Shown: positions 35,409-47,489 of the stretch, piece by piece
How the letters are laid out: the number at the start of each line of letters is the position of its first letter
Position numbering within the stretch: position 1 is the first letter of the stretch
Source: Epiperipatus broadwayi
Taxonomy: Eukaryota; Onychophora; Udeonychophora; Euonychophora; Peripatidae
Length of the DNA stretch: 64,000 nt
Direction of reading: 5' to 3'
NCBI GenBank assembly: GCA_028023455.1
Contig: JAQFVV010000318.1
Coordinates: forward strand, 312,001-376,000
Program-made: the position numbers and the translations under genes
Notes under the pieces: model-generated
Seen by the model: the letters and a program-made list of their open reading frames with translations, nothing else
The model's database searches: none
Told to the model about the DNA's origin: nothing

Positions 35409-35546
35409 ATATGTCATTATGAAGTATGTTCGCATACATAATATTTTGCTATTCTTCAATGGAACCACAGTGGAAACCATCCCATTTCATCAGCTATCCT
35501 CATAAGGTGGGCACCAAAGTCACACTCAGGGAGCATATCATTCAGG
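35409..35546 (+). other. Possible internal or first coding exon
   Basis: An acceptor-like TTTTGCCTTATGCTTTGCAG ends at 35408, and a donor-like CAG|GTAAGA lies at 35546/35547. One frame is open from ATG 35426 to the donor: MFAYIIFCYSSMEPQWKPSH then FISYPHKVGTKVTLREHIIQ. That frame has a stop just before the ATG, so the exon would have to be first-coding, or use an inner acceptor such as CCACAG at 35473. G+C is raised between about 35455 and 35610. I do not recognise the peptide and found no partner exon. A repeat fragment or chance ORF is equally possible. Confidence 0.25.
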
Positions 35547-35609
35547 TAAGATGTTTACTTATAGAACTAGGGCACGAGGAACCAGACCCTTTTACTAAGC
35601 CTATCTGAG

Positions 35610-38600
35610 TTCTGAACCTAGGATGTTCATAGTTCTTTTATTATTAGCAAGCCATTCAGTCTTAAGATACTGCACATTTGATGTGAAATCCTGCAAATAA
35701 TTACACATCAGCATTGCTATATTTTTATTAATATTTAGTATGTGCCCATAGCAAATATATGTAAGCTAGTTTGGCCAGTTCTTCACTTGTAAAATATTTA
35801 TTCAGAATTTGTCTGAAAATGTGAATTATTGATTTATAGATCTGCATCATTCTCAAGCTTTATTATGTGCTCAAATTTTAATGCATTTATGTAAACGGAG
35901 CTGTATTAGCACTATAGTAATTAGTATGTCTATGGTTAGCATATTTACTTATAAATTAGCAACCATGATATAGAAATAGATTTGGCATATTAGCTTTACA
36001 TAGGCATAATTTATTTACCACATGAATGTATTAAATATACTATGATGAGATACTGTAACCTTAATCCATCTTATCCCACTATATAACACTTGCATGTGTT
36101 AAATCTCACATACTTAGCTTTGTAAAATTGTGTGCATTTATCTTATTTTGTTTTGATTTCCATTCTATTAATTATAATAAATCTATTTAAAATTTATCTC
36201 ACCTTCATATCTTTTACTCATAATTCAATTCAAATTAAATAATCATTTGAACATGTATTAATTATTGATATTACCTTAAGTTTAGTTTAATAGTAGTCTA
36301 TTTTAACTCGTGTATGTTGCTCGTGTGGTTAGGTTTTGAGTCTCATGTCTCTCCCTGTTTGGAGTCACCTCACAAATTAAGCTAAGGTCCATGATTAACC
36401 TCAAAAATGTCATTAATAGGGTGTTAAGTCATAGAGCACTGGTAAATAGGTTGAAGTTTGGTTGGATCTGGGATCTCACCATCCCATTTTGATTGGCTTT
36501 AAGGTATTTTGCCTGGACTCTGGATTTTGTTAAGAAAATGTATAAATGTGACCATTACAATATATAGGCATAATTTTCAACTGCTAAACTAATACAGAAT
36601 TATGATTCTGGCAGTGGTCTCATGAAAGTATGCTTAGTGCATTATAAAAGTCTTGAATTTCAACTTTTACCTTTTCACAATATTCAATTACAATGAGTTT
36701 ATAAGTATTATATTTAAATAATTAACAAGTTTTTCAATAATTTTCAGTTTTATTCTATTTAATGATCCAAAACGTTTTTAAATCTTATTACAAAATATAT
36801 TTTTTACAAGATGCTTATCTATTTATTTTTAGATTGAGGAAAACTACTCTAGTTTGCTATTCCATTTTTCTTTTCTTTTACCGGTGCAAACTACAAACAT
36901 TATCAATTAATTTCTCTGCATTTGGTCATCTTTCTGTAAATTTTAATATACTTTACTGTTTCATGCTATTTACTTTTCTATCAAAATCCATAATTTAAAC
37001 ATCTAAAATACATTTTTTTTATAATCATGTATGGATCTTCATTTATTATTATTGGATGGTTCCAAAAAATTGTCATAATAAAATGAACTGATGTTAATAA
37101 GCTATAAAGAACTTACTTTTATATATTAATAAATAATATCCTTAAAAGATTTTGAATTGATTTCAGGAAAAGTTAGTCTTAGTTTGAGGTGCTTGAACAT
37201 CATGGGAAGCTGATTATAAGGTAATTTTATACACTGAACCAATATATGAGTTCAAATAATATAATATAGACATATTTGTTTAAAAACAAATAATAATGAT
37301 TAAAAAAGACTTAAGAATTACAATTCAAAAACAAACAAACAAACAAGAAAAACAAATATATCTTTATTTTTTATGTTATTGTTTATTATCAGTTTTGTTG
37401 ATTGCAACTTAAAAATTCAAATTTAATGTAAACTTAAAAAGTGGACAGTTTACTTTAACATAACTGGAGATGTGTTTTCTATTAGAGTTTTAAATAGCTA
37501 AAAATGAATATGTAGAAATGTCACTCTTGCTTTCAGAAACCATTCCCCCAAAAGACAATGATTGTAGGCATGATTAATCAGCAAACATTATATGATAATA
37601 CTATTTAACATTTCCAAACTAGTTTCTGATTTAAAGCCTTTGACAGCAAGAATTTTGGTTTTGCATTTAAAAGTGGCATGCATATATCAATCAAAAACTT
37701 TAATTTTATTATAATATCATCCTTATGGTATGAAATTCCAAAACCCATAGCATTGAATTCAAGTCAATTTTCTTGTATAGTTGTATAGATTTGATACAAA
37801 GCCAATAATTATATTAATGGCCTCACTTTTAAACTCACTAAACCATTTTCACAATGTGGCTGTAATAGTTTATATATTTAAAACATTAAATAGTTTTCTC
37901 TACATACACTTAACATATGCGTTTTAGTATCTCACAATTATTCAGACTTATTGGTAGCTTTAGAATAGAGTGAAAAAATTGCCACTGAAATCATATTTTA
38001 AGAGTAAATAGAAAAGATCAAGGGATCATTTATTGATTTTTATTTTCATAAACTAAAAATAATTTTATTTTGTTATCACAACATGCGTAAATTGATATAA
38101 TCTTTTAATAAAATAGGAAAGATTTTTTTTCTTTTGGAAAAATTTAATGAAAAAAAAGTTTTTGCATTGTTTCATCAAAATTAAAAATTAATTTTAACAT
38201 GCAAAGAATTCTGGGTTCAATCAAAAGTTTATTTCCTTTAGATAAATTTCAATTAAATATTTATTTTCACTATGATTTTTACTTAAATTTTTACATTTAA
38301 TTTTTTCTTTTATTTGATTACTATTTTTAATATGTCTTAATTTTGGTCTCAGATATCATATTATAATCCATTTTCAAATGGCAAACGATAATTACTTTGT
38401 TTATTTTTGATAACTTTTAATACCATATTTAAGTTGAGAATATAGCAATTTTTATAAATGGAAGGTAAGTACAAAAATAAAAAATACGATAAATATTGAA
38501 ACTAGTCATAGTATTTTAAAGTCACATACATACTTTTGTGATCTTGGACATTATAAAAGAAATTTAATTTGTAAGCTTTATATTTGTAATGATGTTACTT

Positions 38601-39240
38601 TATGAATGTGATTTTACAATAACAAAATCATAATTATGTAAATTCATGTTAATGGAAGATATGACTAATGTCTGTATTTAATCTATTAAATGCATTTCTA
38701 AATATCTTTCTATTACTTCAATACTTATAGAAAAAAGCAAGCATGCTATATATTATTTTAGTTTCCTTAAATTTTGATTTTCAAATCTATTTTCATATTG
38801 GTTAAATATTATTTATTAATTGTCAGTTTTAAATCATGACACAAACATAAGATAATATTGACAAATCAAGAAAAATTTAGATACTCAAATCATATAATAT
38901 TTAAAATAGATATTATAATATAATACCTAAGATAATAATTAGGACTTATATAAAATAGTGATCAACTACAGAGAGGAATCTATATTAATTAAAAGAAAAC
39001 CCTTTGATTCTTTATTGAAACCTTAAAATATCAAACAGGTCAAGTGTCCTGCATTCTCACTATACTGAATTAGCAACATGATTAATCAGCGAATGTTGAA
39101 GGTTGATTACCTTCTGATTAAGAATTACTAATGATCATTCTGTAATAATAATTAGGTATCACTCCACTATATAAATAAATAATTCATTATAATGATCATT
39201 TTGTATATTTTTATTATTGTAGCTATTAATGTGATTATTT
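35610..39240. other. Long AT-rich non-coding stretch
   Basis: No supported gene. 36301-36540 is a less AT-rich island (GTCTCTCCCTGTTTGGAGTC, GATCTCACCATCCCATTTTG) of unknown nature, closed in all frames. Confidence 0.45.
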
Positions 39241-39247
39241 ATATAAT

Positions 39248-39365
39248 GAATGAACATATATGGGATTCTCACCCACATGCATCATCCAGCATGGTGAATT
39301 TATTGGCCTTCTCCCTCTGAGTTTAAGATCAAAACACATCATGAACTTTCTTCTCAGTTATCTGA
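39248..39365 (+). repeat. Copy of the segment upstream of the RTE ORF
   Basis: The reverse complement matches 8960-9085. It has no LINE coding sequence beside it, which is unusual for a 5' UTR because LINE copies are normally truncated from the 5' end. See findings. Confidence 0.72.
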
Positions 39366-40105
39366 TATTTTATAATTGTAAAATTATTTGATTTTTTTAA
39401 AAGCAGAATACATGTGGGTGTGTCTAAATATATTTTTTTCTTATAGACATTTATAATCATGACAGACAAAATTAAATTATATCCCTTATTTCTAAAAAAT
39501 AATGAAGCTACCAGCCAAAATATGTTGTTGACAGTCTAAGGCAAAAAGTGATAAGTATTCCCTGATTGTAGAATCAAGCTGCCACTCTAGTGCAATCTTT
39601 TATTTAGTTACCTACAACTTCAAGTTATTTTAAAATGAAGAAAGATTTCACGACTGAAAGAACTTACTAATATTAAATGGGACGTTGTTAAATATTGTGG
39701 AGTTACAGGAAAATTTGGAGAAACAATTGGTTTAAAAAGTAAACATGTACATTTTACGTTGGATCTTGACAGCATGGATAAGAAGTTTAAATTATAGAAC
39801 CATACCTTAGTATTCTCTTAACTTCTAAATGTTTAACTGTAACAAAAATTTCATAAAGTTGATAGGTTATATATTAAATAATCATATAAAAGAAATCTGT
39901 TTTTAAATATTTCTTTGTAATTTTATGTTGGCATATGTTACAACAAGTCAAAATTTATTAACTAGATTACTTTTTCATTTTGTAAATTAATTTAAGAAAA
40001 ATTGAAAAATTAATTCATACTATTTATTAAAACACACAAGAAGAAAAAAAATTGATTTTAGTGAGCATGATTTTGAAGTAATATATAATGCTAATGTGTA
40101 TGTTT
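39366..40105. other. AT-rich non-coding stretch
   Basis: Nothing recognised. Confidence 0.5.
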
Positions 40106-40106
40106 A

Positions 40107-40238
40107 TATACATACAACATATATATTGTACATAAACATATTCGTGTTAATCATATATTTTATAGTTTGGCTATACACATACAACATACATATTGTACAT
40201 AAACATATTCGTGTTAATCATATATTTTATAGTTTGGC
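40107..40238. repeat. 67-bp tandem duplication
   Basis: Two copies, period 67 (for example CATACAACAT at 40111 and 40178; TTCGTGTTAATCATATATTT at 40141 and 40208), with very few differences, so it is recent. It accounts for the 67-codon + strand ORF here. Confidence 0.95.
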
Positions 40239-40950
40239 TTTTACTATTTATAAATACATTTATTCTATAGAAGCACTTTTAATATTTAAATTGAGTTAAA
40301 ACTATTAACTCGTTCATTTTGTTGTTAGAAAATAGGACAAATATTTATACTAGATAATCATATAGATCACATGACCTATTTTTTATATTAACTTTTTAAT
40401 ATGAGTTAATAAAGATTAAATATCATAATATTTTGGCACTAATTACTAATTAAATTCTAAAAATACATTTTCTCATTGTTTCTATATACAAGAGTAAATC
40501 TGGTCAAAAAAAATAAATAATCAAATATCGTATCAATAATTCCATAAAACTCCTTACACAATAATATTTCAAGCTTTGATTAACATTCTGTTTTATGCAT
40601 ACAGACATATATGAATAAAATGCTACTAATTGTGACCATAATTTTTTTTAACTTAACCATACATCTATTTAAATAATTTAATGAATAAAACAAACATTGT
40701 GACCCTTGAATGATCAAATAAAAAATTTTAGGAATCAAAAAAAAAATTATAAAAAATTAAAATGTTGATAATCTAACACATTTTAATGACTCAAGAGCTC
40801 ATTAAAATGAAGTGAATGTATTTCTAAAATTGAGATGCTAAAATAAGTGATAAACAATGACAAACTGGATCAAGTATTAGCTATTGCTTGTGTTACTCTA
40901 ATATCTTGTTATTAAATCAGTCTTTGACAAAATGTGTACACTTATTCTCG

Positions 40951-41062
40951 AAAATCAATGATATCAAGCATTGGTAGCCTAGTGGTTAGCATAGCTACCT
41001 TCCAAGCAGCTGGCCCGGGTTCGATTCCTGGTCAATGCATTTGACATATGAAAAAAAATCAA
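40951..41062 (+). mobile_element. tRNA-Gly(TCC)-like SINE or retro-tRNA (copy 3)
   Basis: A 72-nt cloverleaf at 40968-41039 closely matches metazoan tRNA-Gly(UCC): acceptor GCATTGG/TCAATGC (last pair G-U), A box TAGCCTAGTGG, anticodon loop CTTCCAA with anticodon TCC, T arm CCGGGTTCGATTCCTGG, discriminator A. The anticodon stem GCTAC/GCAGC has one A-C mismatch, and no T4 terminator follows. Instead the tail TTTGACATATG plus A8 follows, the same as in the SINE at 4.05 kb. AAAATCAA at 40951-40958 and 41055-41062 is a candidate TSD. These points favour a retroposed SINE-type copy over a working tRNA gene. Confidence 0.8.
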
Positions 41063-41450
41063 ATAATGATAACTATTACAATAGATTGGAACTTTCAATA
41101 CAGAATACAGTTCATATAACAATGAGAATCTAAATTGCATTTTTTTTAGAAAAAAGATTTGTTTTGAACTACATATATTATTAGGAATGAGTGTTAAAAA
41201 AGGGGTTAAGAAGTTTTAATACCAATTATATTATTAGAAGTGCTGCAAAAATTTTAAATAATTTTTTTTTTTATTTGTTAGCAGCAAATCTTTAATATAC
41301 CACACATATAAATTATTGTTTAAAAATTCATAACTACTATAAAAAAAAGACTAATAATAATAAAACTTAAATCATAAAAGATGTATTAATCTTAACTTGA
41401 AAAAAAAATAATATTAATGATTTATTTATTTAGTCCATAAAATTTTACAG
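41063..41450. other. AT-rich non-coding stretch
   Basis: Nothing recognised. Confidence 0.5.
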
Positions 41451-41479
41451 CATAATTAATAAAACATTCTAAAGAAATC

Positions 41480-42590
41480 TGTAGAGTGTCCAATCAGAAG
41501 TTGAAATTATATTAAGTTCTTTAATTTTATACTGTAACCCACAGATTTGACAATTATTAATTATGTAATTCATAGTTTGTATTTGTTTATATTTACAGAG
41601 ATCATCAATTTATGAAACAGGTGACTGCAATTACCATAGATTGTCTGAATCTGTTAATGAGATTCTAATTGCATATACAAAGATCAAATCCAATTGTCTA
41701 TATTGCTAGATTTAGAGAAAAAAAATGTTTGAAAGATCATAAAAATTCCATTTTTTATATCATAGTTTTTCATTTACTGATTCTTAGTTAATAAAGTAGG
41801 ATTTCTAGAGCTATAGGCCAGTTTGATCTGCTAAACAGCTTTTTATAGATGAAAAATTGAGCACACTGACCTCATTGGATTAGGAATAAGACCCCAGTCT
41901 TAAAAAAAAAAAACATTTTTTTCATATCCCTATTGAAAGATTTTTCTATTTTAAGAAAGGATTACTTTTGAGAAGTCAAATCAATATCATTAGCAAAAAT
42001 GAATTATCTGCACTCTGTTTTAGGAAGATCACAAATGAATATATTAAATAAAGTAGGTGAGAGAACAGGAAGACTATTCTGTAAAATGTCGCATTTATTA
42101 TGATTATCATTTAGTAATGCTTGAATTTTTTCTATTGGACAATATTTTGTCAAGTTTTAAATTAATGGTTTACCTGCAATTAGAAATTTTAAAACCTTTT
42201 AGAAGAAATCTATTTTTCCAAACAGAATCATAAACTGAGATTAAATCAATAGACCCACACCAAAACAATTTTCAATATGGATTGGTAAAGATAAAACTTG
42301 TTTCCAGCAACTTCTTCCTGATCTAAACATAATCTACTCTATATGTAGATGACTTTCAACTTTTTTCTCTACCTAAATCCCTATGTAGTTTAGTGCATAG
42401 GATATAAAAAGTCAATATTCCTGGATTGATTAAATAAAAATATTAATCAAACAGTTTATTTCTTAAGATTTTCTAAAAAGTTTGAGCAGGGGAGGTTGTA
42501 GAGCTTTATTGAATACTATTAATTTAATTTGTTTCAATAGTTTTCAAATTTGGATGGAGTTAGATAGCCTTTTTTTTTCTGAGTATGACA
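41480..42590 (-). pseudogene. LINE reverse transcriptase relic
   Basis: Heavily decayed - strand RT, readable across frames. Around 42200-42240 it gives VYDSVWKNRFLLKGFKIS, the [AF]xDSVWxxxLLxKL block with the first catalytic Asp. Around 41990-42055 it gives LSPTLFNIFICDLP and then FANDIDL, corresponding to the SPxLFNIYxNDLP and FADD blocks, with Asn replacing the first Asp of FADD. The DSVW and SPTLFN pattern fits the CR1/Jockey/I groups better than RTE. No endonuclease, ORF1 or tail could be identified. It is one of the oldest elements here. Confidence 0.78.
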
Positions 42591-42594
42591 CACA

Positions 42595-45555
42595 TATACA
42601 ATAATAATTTACATGGATTGTAATCCATGAGAATGTACACAATTACAAAATAAAAGCTGAAGTGTGTGTGAAAATGTATAATATGTAGATATGAATAGAA
42701 TATTTTATTCAGGTATATAAAATCAATGAGTATTAAAATATTGCTAAAATTTGGATATAGAATTTTGTTTTATAAAAAAAAATGAATGGATATACCTGGG
42801 CGTTGAGGTCTAATCCTTAGACATCAGTTATGGTAGTCTTTTAGTACAATTTCTTCTCATATCTTCAAAAATCTGTCGTGTATATTAAACACAAAGATTT
42901 TTTATTTATAGGATAATGAAAAAAGATTCTTATAAAGATTAGTGAAGTGTCAGAATGGCAGACTTATTATCTAAAGATTGCACAATCGATTCAGAGTTGA
43001 GTAAAGTACAAAAAAACAACAACCTCAAATTGACCAACCACTCAACTTGCTACTCAAGTGTTAAAATATCACATGATCTTTTGAGCAAATAATCATATGA
43101 TTATTTGTTTAATAAAATAAAATAATTAGATAAAAAATTAAAAGTATAAATTTAATTAATGTTTAAATTTGTTATTGTTATTTTGTAAATGTCTAATAAT
43201 AAAAAATTAAAAAAAAAAAAGAAGAGTTTAAAACAAATACCTTTGAAAAAACAGAAGAGAAGTAATGATGAACATTTACAATCTTACAACAGAGTTTATA
43301 TCTTTTATCTACACATTTACCTTTTACTCAGATTTTGTTTTAATCATTCTGTTTTCATATAACATAAACGATCTAAATGTAAAAATATATAATATTACTA
43401 GAATACTCTAAGTTTTTCACATATCTTCAATTTAGAGATGGCTAAATTATTAAGTCTGGAAATAGAAAAAAAATATGATTCTCATAAATTAATAGTAGTA
43501 TCATTCATCCATTTAATTGATTTAATAGATACCTTTAATTATAAAACTAAAAAATACTAATGACAGCAGAACAAAAAAATAAAGTTTTTGAACTATCATA
43601 TGAAAATATAAAAAATATAATAAAACTAACAAATGGGTTCATTTATGAGGCTACAACAACTATGAATGTCAACAGATAGTGAAAGAGCCATATCTCAAAA
43701 CATTATAACAACAAAAAATAAAAATAACTTATTTAAAAAATTTCTAATATTGAACAATACCAACACAACTAACAGAACTAGATATCAAGATGATAAAACA
43801 AATACCAATTTTAATATATTTTTCTTATAATGTAGCATTAATTTAAGTTACTGGCACACAACAAGCAAAGACAAATTAACTGATCTTACAAAATGGTTTT
43901 AATCTGATATTAGTTAATTTAAAAGTAAAAAATTTAACATAGAAGTTGACTATAATTTCATTTAAGTCATTGAAATAAGATTTTTCCATTACTCAACTGG
44001 ATTTGATTGAGGTAAGTTTTACTCCAGAAGTTGATTACCAGTATGCTAAACTGCACAGATATAATTGCAGCAAAGATGTTGAATTAATATTATATTCATC
44101 AAATGAAGTGACGTTCAGAATTCTTACATTAAATTTAAAAAATTGCTAATTTTTCTGAATAACTTTATTTAGAGAATTAAATATTACAATTAAAAAAACA
44201 TTTAAAATATTTTCAGTTTTAATTTATATTTATAAAACAAAATTTATTCAAAAATTAAACTAAATCACAAGAAAAATGAAGAAATATAGAAAACATTATG
44301 TAATATATAATAAGAATACCTACATATAAAATGGGTATTTTATTAATAAAAATCACAGGATGCCTATGGAAAAGTTTCATTGCATAAAGAAAAACAGAAA
44401 GAGTTGGAGAATTTGTGTACAAAAATAAGCAGACATTGCTATCAATTTGATAGAATCTAATAAGAAATTATGAAAATTTAAAAACTGTGCACAATTTAAG
44501 AAGAAAATATAATCATTGAAATAAAGTAACCTTTTTTTTAGATACCAATTCTAGAAGTGAATTTTTAAATTGTTGTTGGGGGAGGGGAAATTAAGCAGTT
44601 GTAAAGAAATATCCACAGTTAATAATTATGGTCATTATAATTATTAGTACAAGCCACTCATTAATGAGTTTGGCTACACTAACTTGTGAGACAAAATAAA
44701 CAACATAGAATAAAATATTTAAGATGAGTTCTGCAGTGATTAAACAAGTATAATCCATGAAACACAAATATCATTAACATGGATCACATAAAAGCTATTT
44801 TGAATATCATGTGACATCTTGTGATGTTTTTAATTTCTGGGGAAAAATTTTTTGTCAAAGTTTTCAACTTATTACATTATTATAATTTAGCATTGCATTA
44901 TATACATCCCAATAAAAGTAATGCTGGTGCATTGATCTAAGATAACTTGAAGATATTTTTTATGTGAGCAGAGTCTGCCTATTCATAAAAAAAACATATC
45001 CAACATCATTATGAAATACTATTTGTAGAAAATTCATTACTCTTTATTTACCTCACATGCCAGTCTAATGAGATTATACTCTTGCAAGTGTATATTTAAT
45101 GCCATAATATCTATAAAACTAAATAATATAGATATCAAATTTTTAGAATACACAACTTCATTAATTGGATTTTAATAGTACTACCTTTACATTACATTGA
45201 TAGGAACACCATGCATTTTATATAATAGATTTGGAAGAATAACAGCCCTATCCATATCTAATTTAGTTGAAATACTAAAAACATTCTACTAAAATATTCT
45301 CTTATTTAGTTATATAAATGTAACAATAGTCCACTGAAGTCCTAATGCATCTTAATTTTTAGTTAAACAAGATATAACACATTCTCAAGTGGATATCTTG
45401 CAAACCAAAAAATGAGGGGATTTTACATTCATGACTAGTCTAATATTTAATTTTTTTACAGTTTGTATTGGAAGCAATGAAAACATTCTGAAGTTAGTAA
45501 TTATATAACCTTCTGGGTTACATGGCACACAGCAACATAGTGGGTGTGTGCACAT
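42595..45555. other. Long AT-rich non-coding stretch
   Basis: No supported gene. 43430-44110 shows short + strand open pieces (SERAISQNII, NNTNTTNRTRYQDDKTN) that look like eroded coding sequence but match nothing I can name. Confidence 0.4.
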
Positions 45556-45574
45556 ATTATATATATATATATAT

Positions 45575-47472
45575 TGTTACTACCTCCACCCTCTTTTACG
45601 TCGTCTCGTAAATTTTTATAAAAACATCATTTATATAAATCAATAACAATGTTTTAATTTTTATAATAACGACTCGATCAGAATTCTGTACCTCCCTCTT
45701 ACACAAAATCCTATCACAGGGCAGTCAGTACTATGGGTAGAGTAATCAATATCATTGGAAAACATTTGCCAATAACATTTATACTCGTTTACTAGACAAC
45801 ATATTAGCCAATCAAACTTTTTATTTATTTAAAGGAAAAAATCCTATGGGCGCCAGCCGACCTTGTCGACAAGTCTGCTTGACCAATACGGTCTAGTACC
45901 CGCTCCCGCTAGCTCAGCTACAATAATCAATAAAATCTACTCCGCCTACTTAAAAATCAATTTTAGAATCTTTCTCTGCGCTAATTTTCTCGCTTTCTCT
46001 TTTTCTTTTATTTAATTATTTAATTTAAATTTAAGTTGAGTAATCACTAAACCATGAAATCTTCATTTACGCTATTACACTTCATTTGGTCTTATAATAT
46101 AATTAACTACACTTTCGTTCAAGTTTAGATAAAATTTAATGCAATCAAAATTTTATATTATAAATACAAAAAATAATTATACGCACACTTATAGTTGAAA
46201 TCCCAATAAAATCTCATATTATAAATACATTTTGGAAATAATCATACTCATACACTTATATCTGAAATCACACTAAAATCTCTGGGTAATGGAGCTAAAG
46301 ACACTTAGTAGTTATTGTTCGTAACTTAAAGTTCAGAGTTTATTATTACGGCTTTTTATTAGTGAATTAGAAATTGAAATAAACATTACCTAGCTTTCTC
46401 CCTTTTGCACGGTTCCGAGCGTTGCTTCTAATAGTATTTCCTTCGGTCAGTTAGCGCTAACTCTTTGCAATCCTTTTCCCGATGTCATTGGGATCCTGTG
46501 GGCTCCACATGGACACTCCGTCTCCTTCTTGTTTACATGACCATGATCGAAATTGGAACTGTCCGCTGTTGGTATTGCATGGAAGGATTCGGCCGGTTGT
46601 TCACACGATGGGTTTAACAATGCAGCATTTTACTTTAGACGTATACTCTCGATCTATGAAAATAATACAATTAATGAATGAATAAGAATAAGTAAGATGA
46701 TTAAGCTGTGATTAAGTTGATTAGGTAAGTATAAAAAGAAGTGCTTGAATAGAAAATTCGCCCTTTTTATAATTTACGGTCCTTATCTTGCGGATTCAAT
46801 CTACAATACGTAACTAATCCTTTGGTGTTTCAGTTATGGTCCGTGCTGATTTTCTGGTGTTCGCATTGGTCCTTTAATTTCTTTGTATTCTCTGCTAGAG
46901 TTATTTCAATTTCTTTATTTCACTTTCTTTGTTATAGTTATTTCAATTCCTTTGTTAAAGTTATTTTCAATTTCTTTGTTAAAGTTATTTTCAATTCCTT
47001 TGTTAAAGTTATTTTCACTAATTAGCCGTTTAATGGAAATTTCTTATGTTTGTCATTAGCTCCCATTGTTCACTACATTCATTCAATTACATATATTTTT
47101 TCTTTTTTTATTATGATTATAAGACAAAACGAATTCCACCTTGCTTTTTCCTTTTTTTTTTTTTTTTTAAAGCAATCTTAAATCGAATTTCAATTTAGTT
47201 AAATCAAATTTGTGGCCCAGGGGTTAATCAAATCAAATTTAGTTAAATCAATTTTTAATTCTTTAGGTTTTATTTAAATACAATAAAACTATTTATTTTA
47301 TGCTTTTAACGATAACCTGTCTAAGAGAAAAAAATCCTTTTATTCTTATTTTACCCTACACGATCTTTTATTTTTATTAATATTTACACAAATCGTTTAT
47401 CAATTTATATTATTTTTAAAATTATGTGTACCGCCGAAGCAAGCACACTCCTTCCTGATATATCTCGGTACA
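45575..47472. mobile_element. Possible solo LTR
   Basis: 1.9-kb block starting TGTTACTACC and ending CTCGGTACA, i.e. TG...CA ends with partly inverted termini, sitting inside a (TA)n tract that flanks it on both sides and hides any TSD. The composition is less AT-rich and more CpG-containing than its surroundings (45840-45960, 46390-46620). A TATA-like TATAAAAAG at 46730-46738 and AATAAA near 45930 are compatible with an LTR in either orientation, but not diagnostic. A 67-codon + strand ORF (46482-46685) has no recognised motif. No gag-pol next to it. An unrelated large DNA element is possible. Confidence 0.35.
46944..47015. repeat. 24-bp tandem repeat, three units
   Basis: Three units of CAATTCCTTTGTTAAAGTTA-TTTT at 46944, 46968 and 46992 with single-base variation (TTCC/TTTC), preceded by a decayed fourth. 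Internal to the putative LTR; the unit length is a multiple of three only by chance. Confidence 0.92.
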
Positions 47473-47489
47473 ATATATATATATATATA

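Noticed and set aside
40968-41039. Functional tRNA-Gly gene
   Set aside because: Anticodon-stem mismatch, no T4 terminator, and a poly(A)-ending SINE tail with a candidate TSD favour a retroposed copy; not fully excluded.
46482-46685. 67-codon ORF with normal-looking composition
   Set aside because: Lies inside a probable repeat and has no recognised motif; kept only as part of that feature.
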